Below, piece after piece: positions 1 through 6,656 of a stretch of 15,943 nucleotides of DNA. The notes beneath the pieces are model-generated. The model was not told where the DNA came from and did not search any database. It saw nothing but the letters and a program-made list of their open reading frames with translations. Position 1 is the first letter of the stretch. Every line of letters begins with the position of its first letter. Origin of the DNA: CALMJB01 sp963977945 (lineage in GTDB: Bacteria > Actinomycetota > Actinomycetes > Nanopelagicales > Nanopelagicaceae); contig CAXBQO010000014.1 in NCBI GenBank assembly GCA_963977945.1, positions 1 to 15,943 of the forward strand. Direction: 5' to 3'. The position numbers and the translations under genes are program-made.

Positions 1-734
1 CAGAAAAAATGGCGGCGGCAATTGTGCGCTTTCCTACCCTGTCAGATGGTGTCAATGCAGCTACTGCAATTGTGCGAAGTGGAATCGCAATTGCTCGGTG
101 TGAATTTTTAGATGAAAAGTGCATCAAAAATGTAAATGCACATGATGGATTAAATTTAAAAGAAGCGCCGACATTATTTTTTGAGTTTCACGGAAGTCCG
201 CAAGGCGTGCAAGAAGATGCGCAATCGGTAAAAGATATTGTCGGCGAATTTAACGGTTCAGATTTTGAATGGACTGCTGATGAATCAGCTCGGAGAAAAC
301 TTTGGCAAGCACGGCACAATGCTTATTGGGCTGGCATCGCAGCAAATCCTGGAATGCGCGCAGTTAGTACAGATGCAGCTGTGCCACTTTCAAAATTAGC
401 AGATGCGGTAACAATGGCAGATAAAATTTTAGGAAAAAGTAAATTTAGTTATTCAATTCTTGGCCACGTAGCAGATGCAAACTTTCATTGCTTTATATTG
501 ACTGATCCAAATAATCCCAGTGAATTACCTGAGATAAGAAAATTAACTCATGAAATAACTTCTAAAATTATTGAGATGGGCGGCACATGCACCGGCGAAC
601 ACGGAATCGGTTCGGGCAAAATCGATGCGTTAATTGAAGAAACTGGCAGTGCTGCGGTTGAAATGATGAGACAAATTAAGAGAACTCTTGATCCAAACAA
701 TATTCTTAACCCCGGAAAGGTGTTAAAAATATGA
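1..734 (+). CDS. FAD-linked oxidase, D-lactate/2-hydroxyacid dehydrogenase type, C-terminal part (5' truncated by window edge)
   Basis: This is the C-terminal catalytic domain of a type-4 FAD-binding oxidoreductase (glycolate oxidase GlcD / D-lactate dehydrogenase family), which oxidises a 2-hydroxyacid and passes electrons through FAD. The frame is open to the left edge, reading Glu-Lys before the first visible Met at base 9. The gene therefore begins upstream, and the N-terminal FAD-binding half is missing only because of the cut. Numbering from that Met, the family motifs seen are TDAAVPLSKL (about 121-130), the metal-site motif GHVADANFH (152-160, usually GHxGDGNxH), GGTCTGEHGIGSGK (191-204) and the closing LDPNNILNPGKVL. 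The TDxxVPxSxL and metal-site motifs favour the D-lactate dehydrogenase branch over GlcD, but the substrate is not certain. Its TGA overlaps the ATG of the next gene by 4 bp. Confidence 0.9.
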   Translation, partial: EKMAAAIVRFPTLSDGVNAATAIVRSGIAIARCEFLDEKCIKNVNAHDGLNLKEAPTLFFEFHGSPQGVQEDAQSVKDIVGEFNGSDFEWTADESARRKLWQARHNAYWAGIAANPGMRAVSTDAAVPLSKLADAVTMADKILGKSKFSYSILGHVADANFHCFILTDPNNPSELPEIRKLTHEITSKIIEMGGTCTGEHGIGSGKIDALIEETGSAAVEMMRQIKRTLDPNNILNPGKVLKI

Positions 735-1624
735 TGAGCGCGCTGGCTTGGGAAGTAACAATCGCGGTATTAGTTGCGGTGATTTTGATTGATTTAGGTT
801 TAGCAATCGCTCATCGAAATCAAGAAACTTCTTTTAAAGAAGCGGCTTTGTGGACCGCATTTTATGTAGCAGCAGCAATCGCATTTGGAATCTCACTTGG
901 CTTCTGGCACACCGAGCAATCTCGCACTGAATTTTTTGCCGGTTGGATAACGGAATATTCATTATCGGTAGACAATTTATTTATATTTATTTTGATTTTA
1001 GGACGCTTAAAAGTAGAAAAAACCAAAGAGCAATTGGTGTTGCTATTTGGAATTATTGTCGCGCTAATTTTGCGTGCGATATTTATCGTGGCTGGGTCTG
1101 CGATCATTAATCGTTTTACTTGGGTATTTTTCTTATTTGGCGCGTTTTTGCTCTACACCGCTTATGGATTGGTTAAAGAGAGCGACCATAAAGAGTGGAA
1201 AGAGGGCAAAGTAATTCAGTGGCTGCGCGGTCGCGGTGCATCCACTATGACAATTGCAATGGTAGCGCTGGCGCTGACCGATTTAGTTTTCGCACTTGAT
1301 TCGATTCCAGCAATATTTGGATTAACAAAAGATCCATACATTGTCTTTACTGCAAATGTGTTTGCGCTAATGGGTCTTCGTCAGCTTTACTTCTTAATTG
1401 GGGGATTAATGAAGCGACTTATTTATTTAACCAAAGGTTTGTCATTAATTCTTGCATTTATTGGCGTTAAGTTAATTATTGAAGCTTTCCACGGAATAGA
1501 TATTCACTACATTGGAAGTTTCCATATTCCAAAGATCGCGTTGAGTTTTAGTCTTTCGGTTATAGTTTCAATTTTGGCAATTACGACAATTGCGAGTTTG
1601 GCGGCTACAAAGGGCAAAAATTGA
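731..1624 (+). CDS. TerC/Alx-family integral membrane protein
   Basis: A 297-residue polytopic membrane protein of the TerC family. Members are linked to metal-ion (often manganese) handling and tellurite resistance, and some help load metal onto exported proteins. About seven to nine hydrophobic segments cover most of the length. Two family motifs with buried acidic residues are visible: FFAGWITEYSLSVDNLFIF (68-86, Asp81) and LVFALDSIPAIFGLT (185-199, Asp190), followed by FALMGLRQLYFLIGG. The ATG overlaps the preceding TGA (ATGA), so translational coupling is likely. The annotated stop in turn overlaps the TTG of the exporter permease. No Mn riboswitch is possible upstream because the gene has no leader of its own. 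The family call is firm; the transported ion is not known from sequence. Confidence 0.92.
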   Translation: MMSALAWEVTIAVLVAVILIDLGLAIAHRNQETSFKEAALWTAFYVAAAIAFGISLGFWHTEQSRTEFFAGWITEYSLSVDNLFIFILILGRLKVEKTKEQLVLLFGIIVALILRAIFIVAGSAIINRFTWVFFLFGAFLLYTAYGLVKESDHKEWKEGKVIQWLRGRGASTMTIAMVALALTDLVFALDSIPAIFGLTKDPYIVFTANVFALMGLRQLYFLIGGLMKRLIYLTKGLSLILAFIGVKLIIEAFHGIDIHYIGSFHIPKIALSFSLSVIVSILAITTIASLAATKGKN

Positions 1625-2472
1625 TTCAAGTTTTCGAACCGTATCGAAAAAAGTTACCGCCACTTAAGGCATACTTTCGGGAATTTTGGCGCCGGCGTGA
1701 GTTTGCCAGCCAACTTTCAATTTACGATGACAAAGCTGAGTATCTAGATTCAAAACTTGGAAAAGTTTGGTTGGTAGTTAACCCACTATTTTTAGCAGGA
1801 ATCTATTTCTTATTAGTTTCGGTAATCCAAGGAAAAAGTGGAAACACCGGTTTTGCCACGCTCTGCCACATATTGATTGGATTATTTACTTTTTATTTTG
1901 CCCAAAACTGTATTTCAATTGGCGCTCAATCAATTACTCGCGGCAGCAGATTGATATTAAATCAAGCATTCCCCCGAATGTTGTTGCCATATTCAAGTGC
2001 GCTCAGTGCCGTGCGACAATTCTTACCCACACTTCCAATTTATATAGCAATTGTTGTGATTGGAAAGTTTTTATTTCCCAGCGCGAATCTGCCTGGTTGG
2101 CACTTTAATTATTTAATTATTCCAATTGTTTTAATTTGTTTAGCTGCAACCAGTTTTGGATTAGCCTTATTTTTTGCCACTTTAAATGTTTATTTTCGAG
2201 ACACCACAAAATTACTAAATTACATATTGCGAATTTGGCTGTATGCCTGCCCGGTTTTATGGCTACCTGAAGTATTAACTGGTTGGCATCGCGCTTTTCT
2301 ATATATAAATCCATTGGGGCCAACACTTGCGGCCAACTCTCGAATCTGGATAGAAGGTAGCGCACCCACAGCCGCCCAATTTGTGGCGATGTTTGCTTGG
2401 GCATTTTTCGCGCTGTTGTTTGGTGGATATTTCTTTTTAACCCGTGAGCGCGAGTTTGCGATTCGAATCTGA
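1621..2472 (+). CDS. ABC-2 type polysaccharide exporter permease (Wzm/TagG-like)
   Basis: A 283-residue membrane subunit of an ABC-2 exporter for lipid-linked cell-surface glycans (O-antigen or teichoic-acid type). The N terminus is cytoplasmic and basic. It is followed by the family-typical stretch LDSKLGKVWLVVNPLFLAG (about 44-62), then roughly six membrane segments, including a FYFAQNCISIGAQSI region and a long hydrophobic block at about 165-190. The protein ends in a basic REREFAIRI tail after the last helix. The start is TTG, forming a TTGA overlap with the terC stop. No in-frame Met lies near enough to serve instead, so this rare start is the natural choice. The ATPase partner follows immediately. 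The exported glycan cannot be told from the sequence. Confidence 0.9.
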   Translation: MIQVFEPYRKKLPPLKAYFREFWRRREFASQLSIYDDKAEYLDSKLGKVWLVVNPLFLAGIYFLLVSVIQGKSGNTGFATLCHILIGLFTFYFAQNCISIGAQSITRGSRLILNQAFPRMLLPYSSALSAVRQFLPTLPIYIAIVVIGKFLFPSANLPGWHFNYLIIPIVLICLAATSFGLALFFATLNVYFRDTTKLLNYILRIWLYACPVLWLPEVLTGWHRAFLYINPLGPTLAANSRIWIEGSAPTAAQFVAMFAWAFFALLFGGYFFLTREREFAIRI

Positions 2473-2473
2473 T

Positions 2474-3253
2474 ATGAATTCTGATTTAGCAATCAAAATA
2501 GAGAACCTTTCGGTTCGTTACACAATAAATATTGATAACAAAATAACTATGAAGAACGCACTTATGCGCGCAAGTCGGGGTGAACGGGTAAAAACAAAAG
2601 TAGTAGAAGCGGTAAATGATCTTTCACTTGAAGTAAAACATGGCACAGTTTTAGGAATCGTTGGTGCAAATGGTGCTGGTAAATCAACTTTAATGCGAAC
2701 AATTGCTGGCATCTTGCCACCAACAAAAGGAAGAGTAAGTGTTAACGGAAAAGTTTCGACGCTCTTGGCACTTGGTGTTGGTTTTAATCAATCACTATCT
2801 GGTCGCGACAATATTGTGTTAGGTGGATTAGCGGCTGGAATGACATTGCCACAAATTCAGGAAAAAACTGAAGCGATTGCCAAGTTTGCCGATTTACCAG
2901 ATGGATTTTTAGATGTTCCGGTGCGTACATATTCTGCTGGAATGTATAGCCGAGTCGCATTTTCAGTTGCGGTAAATATTTCTCCCGACATTTTGTTATT
3001 AGATGAAGCGTTATCAACTGGTGATGCCACATTTAAAGAGAAATCATTTAATCGCCTGCGTGAACTTTGCGGGCAAGCGAGAACGATTTTGATTGTTTCG
3101 CACGCACTTTCATCATTAAATGAACTTTGCGACAGCGTGCTGTGGCTGGATAAGGGCAGAATTCGAGAAATCGGTAAGCCAGAACAAGTAACTGATAATT
3201 ACTTGAAATATTTAAATGTCGGTAAAACCTCTACTGCGTTGGAAGATTTGTAA
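2474..3253 (+). CDS. ABC transporter ATPase of polysaccharide exporter (Wzt/TagH-like)
   Basis: The nucleotide-binding subunit paired with the preceding permease. From the ATG chosen here (259 residues) the landmarks are Walker A GANGAGKST (64-72), a Q-loop region near FNQSLSG (104-110), the signature TYSAGM (152-157), Walker B ILLLDE (173-178) and an H-loop IVSH (207-210). The run DEALSTGDATFKEKS is characteristic of the Wzt/TagH group. It ends soon after the ATPase core, so the C-terminal carbohydrate-binding domain found in long Wzt proteins is absent. An in-frame GTG at 2444 would add ten residues and overlap the permease by 29 bp. The ATG 1 bp after the permease stop puts the start just ahead of the conserved IKIENLSVRY, so it is preferred. 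Its TAA directly abuts the stop of the next, opposing gene. Confidence 0.92.
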   Translation: MNSDLAIKIENLSVRYTINIDNKITMKNALMRASRGERVKTKVVEAVNDLSLEVKHGTVLGIVGANGAGKSTLMRTIAGILPPTKGRVSVNGKVSTLLALGVGFNQSLSGRDNIVLGGLAAGMTLPQIQEKTEAIAKFADLPDGFLDVPVRTYSAGMYSRVAFSVAVNISPDILLLDEALSTGDATFKEKSFNRLRELCGQARTILIVSHALSSLNELCDSVLWLDKGRIREIGKPEQVTDNYLKYLNVGKTSTALEDL

Positions 3254-3625
3254 TTAAATGAAAAGTGCGACCGCGGTAATTGCGGCAGCAAGAAGTACTG
3301 CTTTACTTAATAAAACCAAAGCAAATTTGCGATCTCGCGCTCGATCTTCTGGCGTTTGAACTTTAGAGATTTGGCCCAGTCTTCCAAAATTAAATGTGCC
3401 CATAAATCCGTAAGCCACACAAAATTTCTGCCTAGATTGAAAAAATCCAATTGCAAAAACTAATGCTGGTAAGAAAATACTTAATCTGGCAGATTGCGAA
3501 ATATCTTGTGTAACAAATCCAACTAACGAAGAGAGGGTAAAGAATGCACCAAACACAGCCACAATTTGGCGTCGTTTAACCTCGCCACCACCGATGTTGC
3601 AACTTCCGGATTGGTATTGGCTCAT
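3254..3625 (-). CDS. Small membrane protein with N-terminal CNIG motif, function unknown
   Basis: A 123-residue protein with an ATG start. A short N terminus carries the motif CNIGGGEVKRRQ (9-20). Hydrophobic segments follow at about 19-40 and 48-63, then a loop containing KFCVAYGFMGTFNFG (67-81), a charged stretch TPEDRARDRK (90-99) and a final hydrophobic segment to the C terminus. This predicts three to four membrane passes. Cys9 and Cys68 are the only cysteines. I do not recognise a named family with confidence, although small actinobacterial membrane proteins of this general layout exist. It lies 12 bp downstream of a 49-residue microprotein on the same strand, so the two are probably co-transcribed. 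Its stop abuts that of the exporter ATPase with no bases between them. Confidence 0.75.
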   Translation of the reverse strand: MSQYQSGSCNIGGGEVKRRQIVAVFGAFFTLSSLVGFVTQDISQSARLSIFLPALVFAIGFFQSRQKFCVAYGFMGTFNFGRLGQISKVQTPEDRARDRKFALVLLSKAVLLAAAITAVALFI

Positions 3626-3637
3626 CAGAAAGTAAAG

Positions 3638-3787
3638 TTAAATCGCCTCTTCGCGCTCGTCATCAGCGAAGACTTCGTATTCGTCATTCTCATTACGAGC
3701 CAGCCACTTAAATACTTTTCCGATTGCAGCCAAAGCAACAAGAGCCGCAGCGATAGCGGTAAATAATCTGCGAAGTGCTTTGATCAT
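3638..3787 (-). CDS. 49-residue microprotein, single membrane helix with acidic tail
   Basis: A short reading frame from ATG to TAA encoding 49 residues. It has a basic start (MIKALRRLF), one Ala/Leu/Val-rich hydrophobic helix at about 8-22, a short basic-aromatic stretch KVFKWLARN, and a strongly acidic tail with about nine Asp/Glu among the last eighteen residues. This is the layout of a single-pass membrane or secreted microprotein. Support for a real gene is the clean amphipathic design, its position in an otherwise unexplained 216-bp gap between two minus-strand genes, the 12-bp distance to the next gene, and a dyad upstream. No named family is recognised. The frame could be spurious, but the residue pattern argues against chance. 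Confidence 0.6.
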   Translation of the reverse strand: MIKALRRLFTAIAAALVALAAIGKVFKWLARNENDEYEVFADDEREEAI

Positions 3788-3797
3788 GAGGCAAATC

Positions 3798-3826
3798 TAC
3801 TCATATAAATCATAGATATATGAGTA
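3798..3826. promoter_or_regulatory. 10-bp perfect inverted repeat upstream of microprotein gene
   Basis: TACTCATATA (3798-3807) and TATATGAGTA (3817-3826) form a perfect 10-bp dyad around a 9-nt centre. On the minus strand the centre carries TATGAT (3814-3809), a good -10-like hexamer. That would place a transcription start near 3802, about 15 nt before the microprotein ATG at 3787. No convincing -35 element is visible. The arrangement looks like a promoter inside an operator. It could also be a weak hairpin ending the acetyltransferase transcript, though no T-run follows the stem on the minus strand. Confidence 0.45.
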
Positions 3827-3841
3827 AGCACTGAGTTTTTC

Positions 3842-4333
3842 CTAGGTGTTTGCCAACTTAATTAACGCATCCCCAGAAACTCTAAAGACGGTCCACTCAT
3901 CCATTGGCTGTGCCCCTAAAGATTTATAGAATTCAATTGCCGATTGGTTCCAATCTAGAACCCACCACTGCAATCTCGGGTATCCGTTTGCCACACAAAT
4001 TTTGGCCATATGACGAAGCAACGCTTTGCCATGACCTAATCCGCGATAACCAGGATCTACAAATAAATCTTCAACATACAGCCCATGTTTGGCTAGCCAA
4101 GTTGAATAATTCAAATGCCAAACTGCAAAACCAGTTATTACTTCACCGGAATCACTTTTAATAGTTGAGAGCGCACAAAATACTTGCGGGTTATCACAAA
4201 ATAACGTGGCAGCTAAGTTTTCTTTGGTCAGAATCGCCTCGCTGGCTGCCCGTTCATATTCAGCTAATTTATGAATGAAATCAAAAATAGAATCTAAATC
4301 GGCAACTTGTGCCTCTCGAATCTGAACCGACAT
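3842..4333 (-). CDS. GNAT N-acetyltransferase, diamine/thialysine acetyltransferase (SAT)-like
   Basis: A 163-residue single-domain acetyltransferase that moves an acetyl group from acetyl-CoA to an amine. The sequence follows the spermidine/spermine (SSAT) and thialysine acetyltransferase pattern: an N-terminal IREAQVADLDSIFDFIHKLAEYE (5-27), YSTWLAKHGLYVEDLFV (76-92), the acetyl-CoA pyrophosphate loop RGLGHGK (97-103), then WWVLDWNQSAIEFYKSLGA (123-141) and MDEWTVFRVSG (144-154). Full family length, ATG start. It begins 18 bp after the metB stop on the same strand, so it is probably transcribed from the metB promoter. The substrate may be a polyamine or an amino-acid analogue; that part is inference. 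Confidence 0.9.
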   Translation of the reverse strand: MSVQIREAQVADLDSIFDFIHKLAEYERAASEAILTKENLAATLFCDNPQVFCALSTIKSDSGEVITGFAVWHLNYSTWLAKHGLYVEDLFVDPGYRGLGHGKALLRHMAKICVANGYPRLQWWVLDWNQSAIEFYKSLGAQPMDEWTVFRVSGDALIKLANT

Positions 4334-4351
4334 TTATTAAATTTTTAAAAG

Positions 4352-5488
4352 TTAATTGACCTGTTTTAAGGCTTGTTCGATATCGGCCCACAAATCATCA
4401 ACATCTTCGATGCCAACGCTAAAGCGAATTAAATTTTCTGGAATTGAATGCGATTCAGTAGCCCAACGACGACGTCTTTCCCAGAGTGATTCGACTCCCC
4501 CTAGAGAAGTGGAATAAGTAATTAGCTCACTTGCTTCACAAACTTTATCGATTTTTTCTTTGGTGCCATTTACTTCAAATGAGATAACGGCACCGAAACC
4601 TTTCATAAAACTTTTTGCCAAATTATGAAATGGGTCGGTTGGTAATCCGGGATATCTCACCCGCGAAACTTTTGGATGCTTGCTAAGTCTTTTGGCTAAT
4701 TCCATAGCATTTGCTTGCGCGCGTTCCATACGCAAAACAAAGGTGCGAACACCACGTAATGCGATCCAGGCTTCAACTGGGCCGGCAATAGCTCCACCAT
4801 ATCTACGGCGATCTAACAATCTGCGATGAAGTGCAGAATCATTTGTGGATAGCGAGCCAAGCAAAACATCGCTATGCCCTGCAATATATTTTGTAACTGA
4901 ATGCATCACGATATCGGCGCCAAAAGTTAAAGGTTTTTGATTTATAGAAGTAGCAAAGGTGTTATCAACTACTACACCACAACCAGCCTTTTTAGCGGCG
5001 GCAATTATTTTTGGTAAATCAATTACTTCTAGTGCGGGGTTTGTTGGCGATTCCAAATAAAGCATTTGAGTTTTGCTAAGTGCTGCGATGACTTCATCGG
5101 TTTTTGTAAAATCTAAAAAGTTAACATTTAAGCGACCACTTTTGTGTTGTTGGCGAAGAAGTTCCATTGTGCCTTGATAACCATCATGTGGCGAAGTTAA
5201 AGCAGCGCCTTCTGGCAAAATTTCAAATACGGCGGCGATTGCAGCTAACCCAGATGAAAACAAAATGCTGTGCTGCGCCTCTTCTAACAATGAAATTGCT
5301 TCTTCTAGCGCGCTCCAAGTTTCATTGCCGTATCTGCCATAACCAATTTCACCACCGGCATGATAAGTAGAGTTCAATGCAATTGGCGGATTTAATTCAC
5401 CATCTGGTTTTTTACTTGGTCGACCAGCGGCCACAACTTTGCTCGCAATATTTAACTTTTTTAATTTAGATAAGTCGCCAGAAGACAT
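4352..5488 (-). CDS. metB: Cystathionine gamma-synthase / Cys-Met metabolism PLP enzyme
   Basis: A 378-residue pyridoxal-phosphate enzyme of the Cys/Met transsulfuration family. MetB joins an activated homoserine ester with cysteine to give cystathionine. Visible are the early YGRYGNETW (50-58; most relatives have NPT where this has NET), the cofactor-stacking region SSGLAAIAAV (78-87), ESPTNP (146-151), the PLP-pairing Asp in VVDNTF (Asp175), the Schiff-base lysine in SVTKYIAGHSD (Lys200) and the C-terminal SLGGVESLWERRRRWAT block. Cystathionine gamma-lyase, O-acetylhomoserine sulfhydrylase and methionine gamma-lyase share the fold, so the reaction is the likeliest choice and not proven. The ATG sits 6 nt after a -10-like element, suggesting leaderless translation. 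Confidence 0.85.
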   Translation of the reverse strand: MSSGDLSKLKKLNIASKVVAAGRPSKKPDGELNPPIALNSTYHAGGEIGYGRYGNETWSALEEAISLLEEAQHSILFSSGLAAIAAVFEILPEGAALTSPHDGYQGTMELLRQQHKSGRLNVNFLDFTKTDEVIAALSKTQMLYLESPTNPALEVIDLPKIIAAAKKAGCGVVVDNTFATSINQKPLTFGADIVMHSVTKYIAGHSDVLLGSLSTNDSALHRRLLDRRRYGGAIAGPVEAWIALRGVRTFVLRMERAQANAMELAKRLSKHPKVSRVRYPGLPTDPFHNLAKSFMKGFGAVISFEVNGTKEKIDKVCEASELITYSTSLGGVESLWERRRRWATESHSIPENLIRFSVGIEDVDDLWADIEQALKQVN

Positions 5489-5523
5489 GGCAATACTTTA
5501 ATACCTATTTTACTGGTGTTGAA
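5489..5523 (-). promoter_or_regulatory. Candidate leaderless promoter of metB
   Basis: Reading the minus strand, TTCAAC (5523-5518) is followed after 17 nt by TAAAGT (5500-5495), then 6 nt, then the metB ATG at 5488. Both hexamers resemble sigma70-class -35 and -10 boxes at ideal spacing. The expected start of transcription falls on the A of the start codon. No Shine-Dalgarno sequence precedes the ATG, which fits leaderless translation, a common mode in actinobacteria. Confidence 0.5.
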
Positions 5524-5574
5524 CCTGCGGGAATTTATTGGATTATTTATCTGAAAACGAGTTAACTCTGGCAG

Positions 5575-6213
5575 ATGGAAACCTTTCGGCCGGTGAAAAT
5601 GACTAAACCAAAAATGAGTGCATTAACTCGCAAATTAGTGCGCATTGATCCAAAATTTAAAGCCACAGTTAAAGCATCGCCATTATGCGACATCGGATTG
5701 CGAAAACCTAAGTATTCACACTTTGAAACATTGGTACATTCAATAATTTCACAACAACTTGCCACCAAAGCGGCTGCCACAATCAGTGAAAGATTAATTA
5801 CATTATCTGCCAATGATGTAAGTGCCAAAAAAATGCTAAAACTTGGAAAAGTGAAAATTAGAAAGTGCGGAGTCTCTGATGCTAAGGCCCGCGCAATTCT
5901 AGATTTAGCCGAACATACTCAAAATGGATCAATTAAATTCAAACAGTTCAGCAAATTGCCAAACGCGGAAATTGAAGCGGAATTAGTTCGCGTATGGGGT
6001 ATTGGAAAATGGACTGCGCAAATGTTTTTAATGTTTCACTTAGGAAGATTAGATATTTGGCCAGTAGATGATTTAGGTGTGCGCCGAGGCTGGGAAAAAT
6101 TACATAATTTAAGAACTGAAATTACGCCGAAAAAATTATTGAAAGAAGGGGAAAAATTCGCAGGTTTTGAGAGTGTGGTGGCTTGGTACTGCTGGCGAGT
6201 AGTTGATAACTAA
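5575..6213 (+). CDS. DNA-3-methyladenine glycosylase II-like (AlkA family, HhH-GPD)
   Basis: A 212-residue base-excision repair enzyme that removes alkylated bases. Motifs: the family's ISQQLATKAA (58-67), a helix-hairpin-helix LVRVWGIGKWTAQMFLMF (137-154) that grips DNA, and WPVDDLGVRRG (162-172), in which Asp166 is the expected catalytic aspartate of the GPD motif. It lacks the N-terminal AlkA beta-domain, as in the short bacterial and archaeal versions. The homologous region begins near ALTRKLVRIDP, so in-frame ATGs at 5599 or 5614 are possible starts. The first ATG is kept, with a weak promoter-like TTGGAT (5538-5543), 18 nt, TTAACT (5562-5567) upstream. The gene diverges from metB and its TAA abuts the msrB stop. 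Confidence 0.88.
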   Translation: METFRPVKMTKPKMSALTRKLVRIDPKFKATVKASPLCDIGLRKPKYSHFETLVHSIISQQLATKAAATISERLITLSANDVSAKKMLKLGKVKIRKCGVSDAKARAILDLAEHTQNGSIKFKQFSKLPNAEIEAELVRVWGIGKWTAQMFLMFHLGRLDIWPVDDLGVRRGWEKLHNLRTEITPKKLLKEGEKFAGFESVVAWYCWRVVDN

Positions 6214-6223
6214 TTATTTTTTT
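6200..6223 (+). terminator. Weak intrinsic terminator candidate at the end of the glycosylase gene
   Basis: TAGTT (6200-6204) and AACTA (6208-6212) form a 5-bp stem with a GAT loop, followed by ATTA and seven T residues (6217-6223). The stem lies over the glycosylase stop codon and the T-run lies in the opposing msrB gene. The AT-rich stem is weak, so confidence is low. It is the only terminator-like structure that fits at this junction, because the two genes have no spacer. Confidence 0.3.
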
Positions 6224-6654
6224 GGCTCTAGTACCAAAGCAACTGAATTAATGCACCAGCGCTGATCAGTTGGAACTGCATAACCTTCGCCTTCAAAAAC
6301 ATGGCCAAGGTGAGAACCACAATTTGCGCAACGAACTTCGGTGCGAATTCTAGGCGCAAGTGATCGATCCTCTAACAAAATTACCGCATCATCTTTTGTT
6401 GGTGCATAAAAAGATGGCCAACCACAACCAGAATGAAATTTGGTATCGCTGCGAAATAGTTCAGCGCTACATGCTTTGCATTTATAAACGCCAATAGTTT
6501 CGGTATCGGTGTATTCACCGGTAAATGCCACTTCAGTTCCGCCACGGCGCAACACTTCAAAGGAAAGTGGATCAACTTTTTTGGCTAACTCTGATTCATT
6601 TATTTTTACCGGATAAGCCGAGCCATCTGGTTTATTTGGGGTAATTTCAATCAT
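6214..6654 (-). CDS. msrB: Peptide-methionine (R)-S-oxide reductase
   Basis: A 146-residue enzyme that reduces methionine-R-sulfoxide in oxidised proteins and completes the repair begun by MsrA. The structural zinc ligands are visible as two CxxC pairs, Cys59/Cys62 and Cys109/Cys112. The hallmark SGCGWPSF (75-82) carries a likely resolving Cys77, and RWCINSVAL (132-140) carries the catalytic Cys134. No signal peptide, so it is cytoplasmic. ATG start, 2 nt after the msrA stop, so the pair forms one operon read from the msrA side. The gene length is normal for a stand-alone MsrB domain. Confidence 0.96.
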   Translation of the reverse strand: MIEITPNKPDGSAYPVKINESELAKKVDPLSFEVLRRGGTEVAFTGEYTDTETIGVYKCKACSAELFRSDTKFHSGCGWPSFYAPTKDDAVILLEDRSLAPRIRTEVRCANCGSHLGHVFEGEGYAVPTDQRWCINSVALVLEPKK

Positions 6655-6656
6655 CG

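Noticed and set aside
862..1107. Minus-strand open frame opposite terC
   Set aside because: It lies wholly inside a well-supported gene, and its composition reads as an antisense shadow with no motif.
5489..5574. SAM riboswitch or T-box upstream of metB
   Set aside because: The 86-bp divergent spacer is too short for either, and a promoter appears to abut the start codon.
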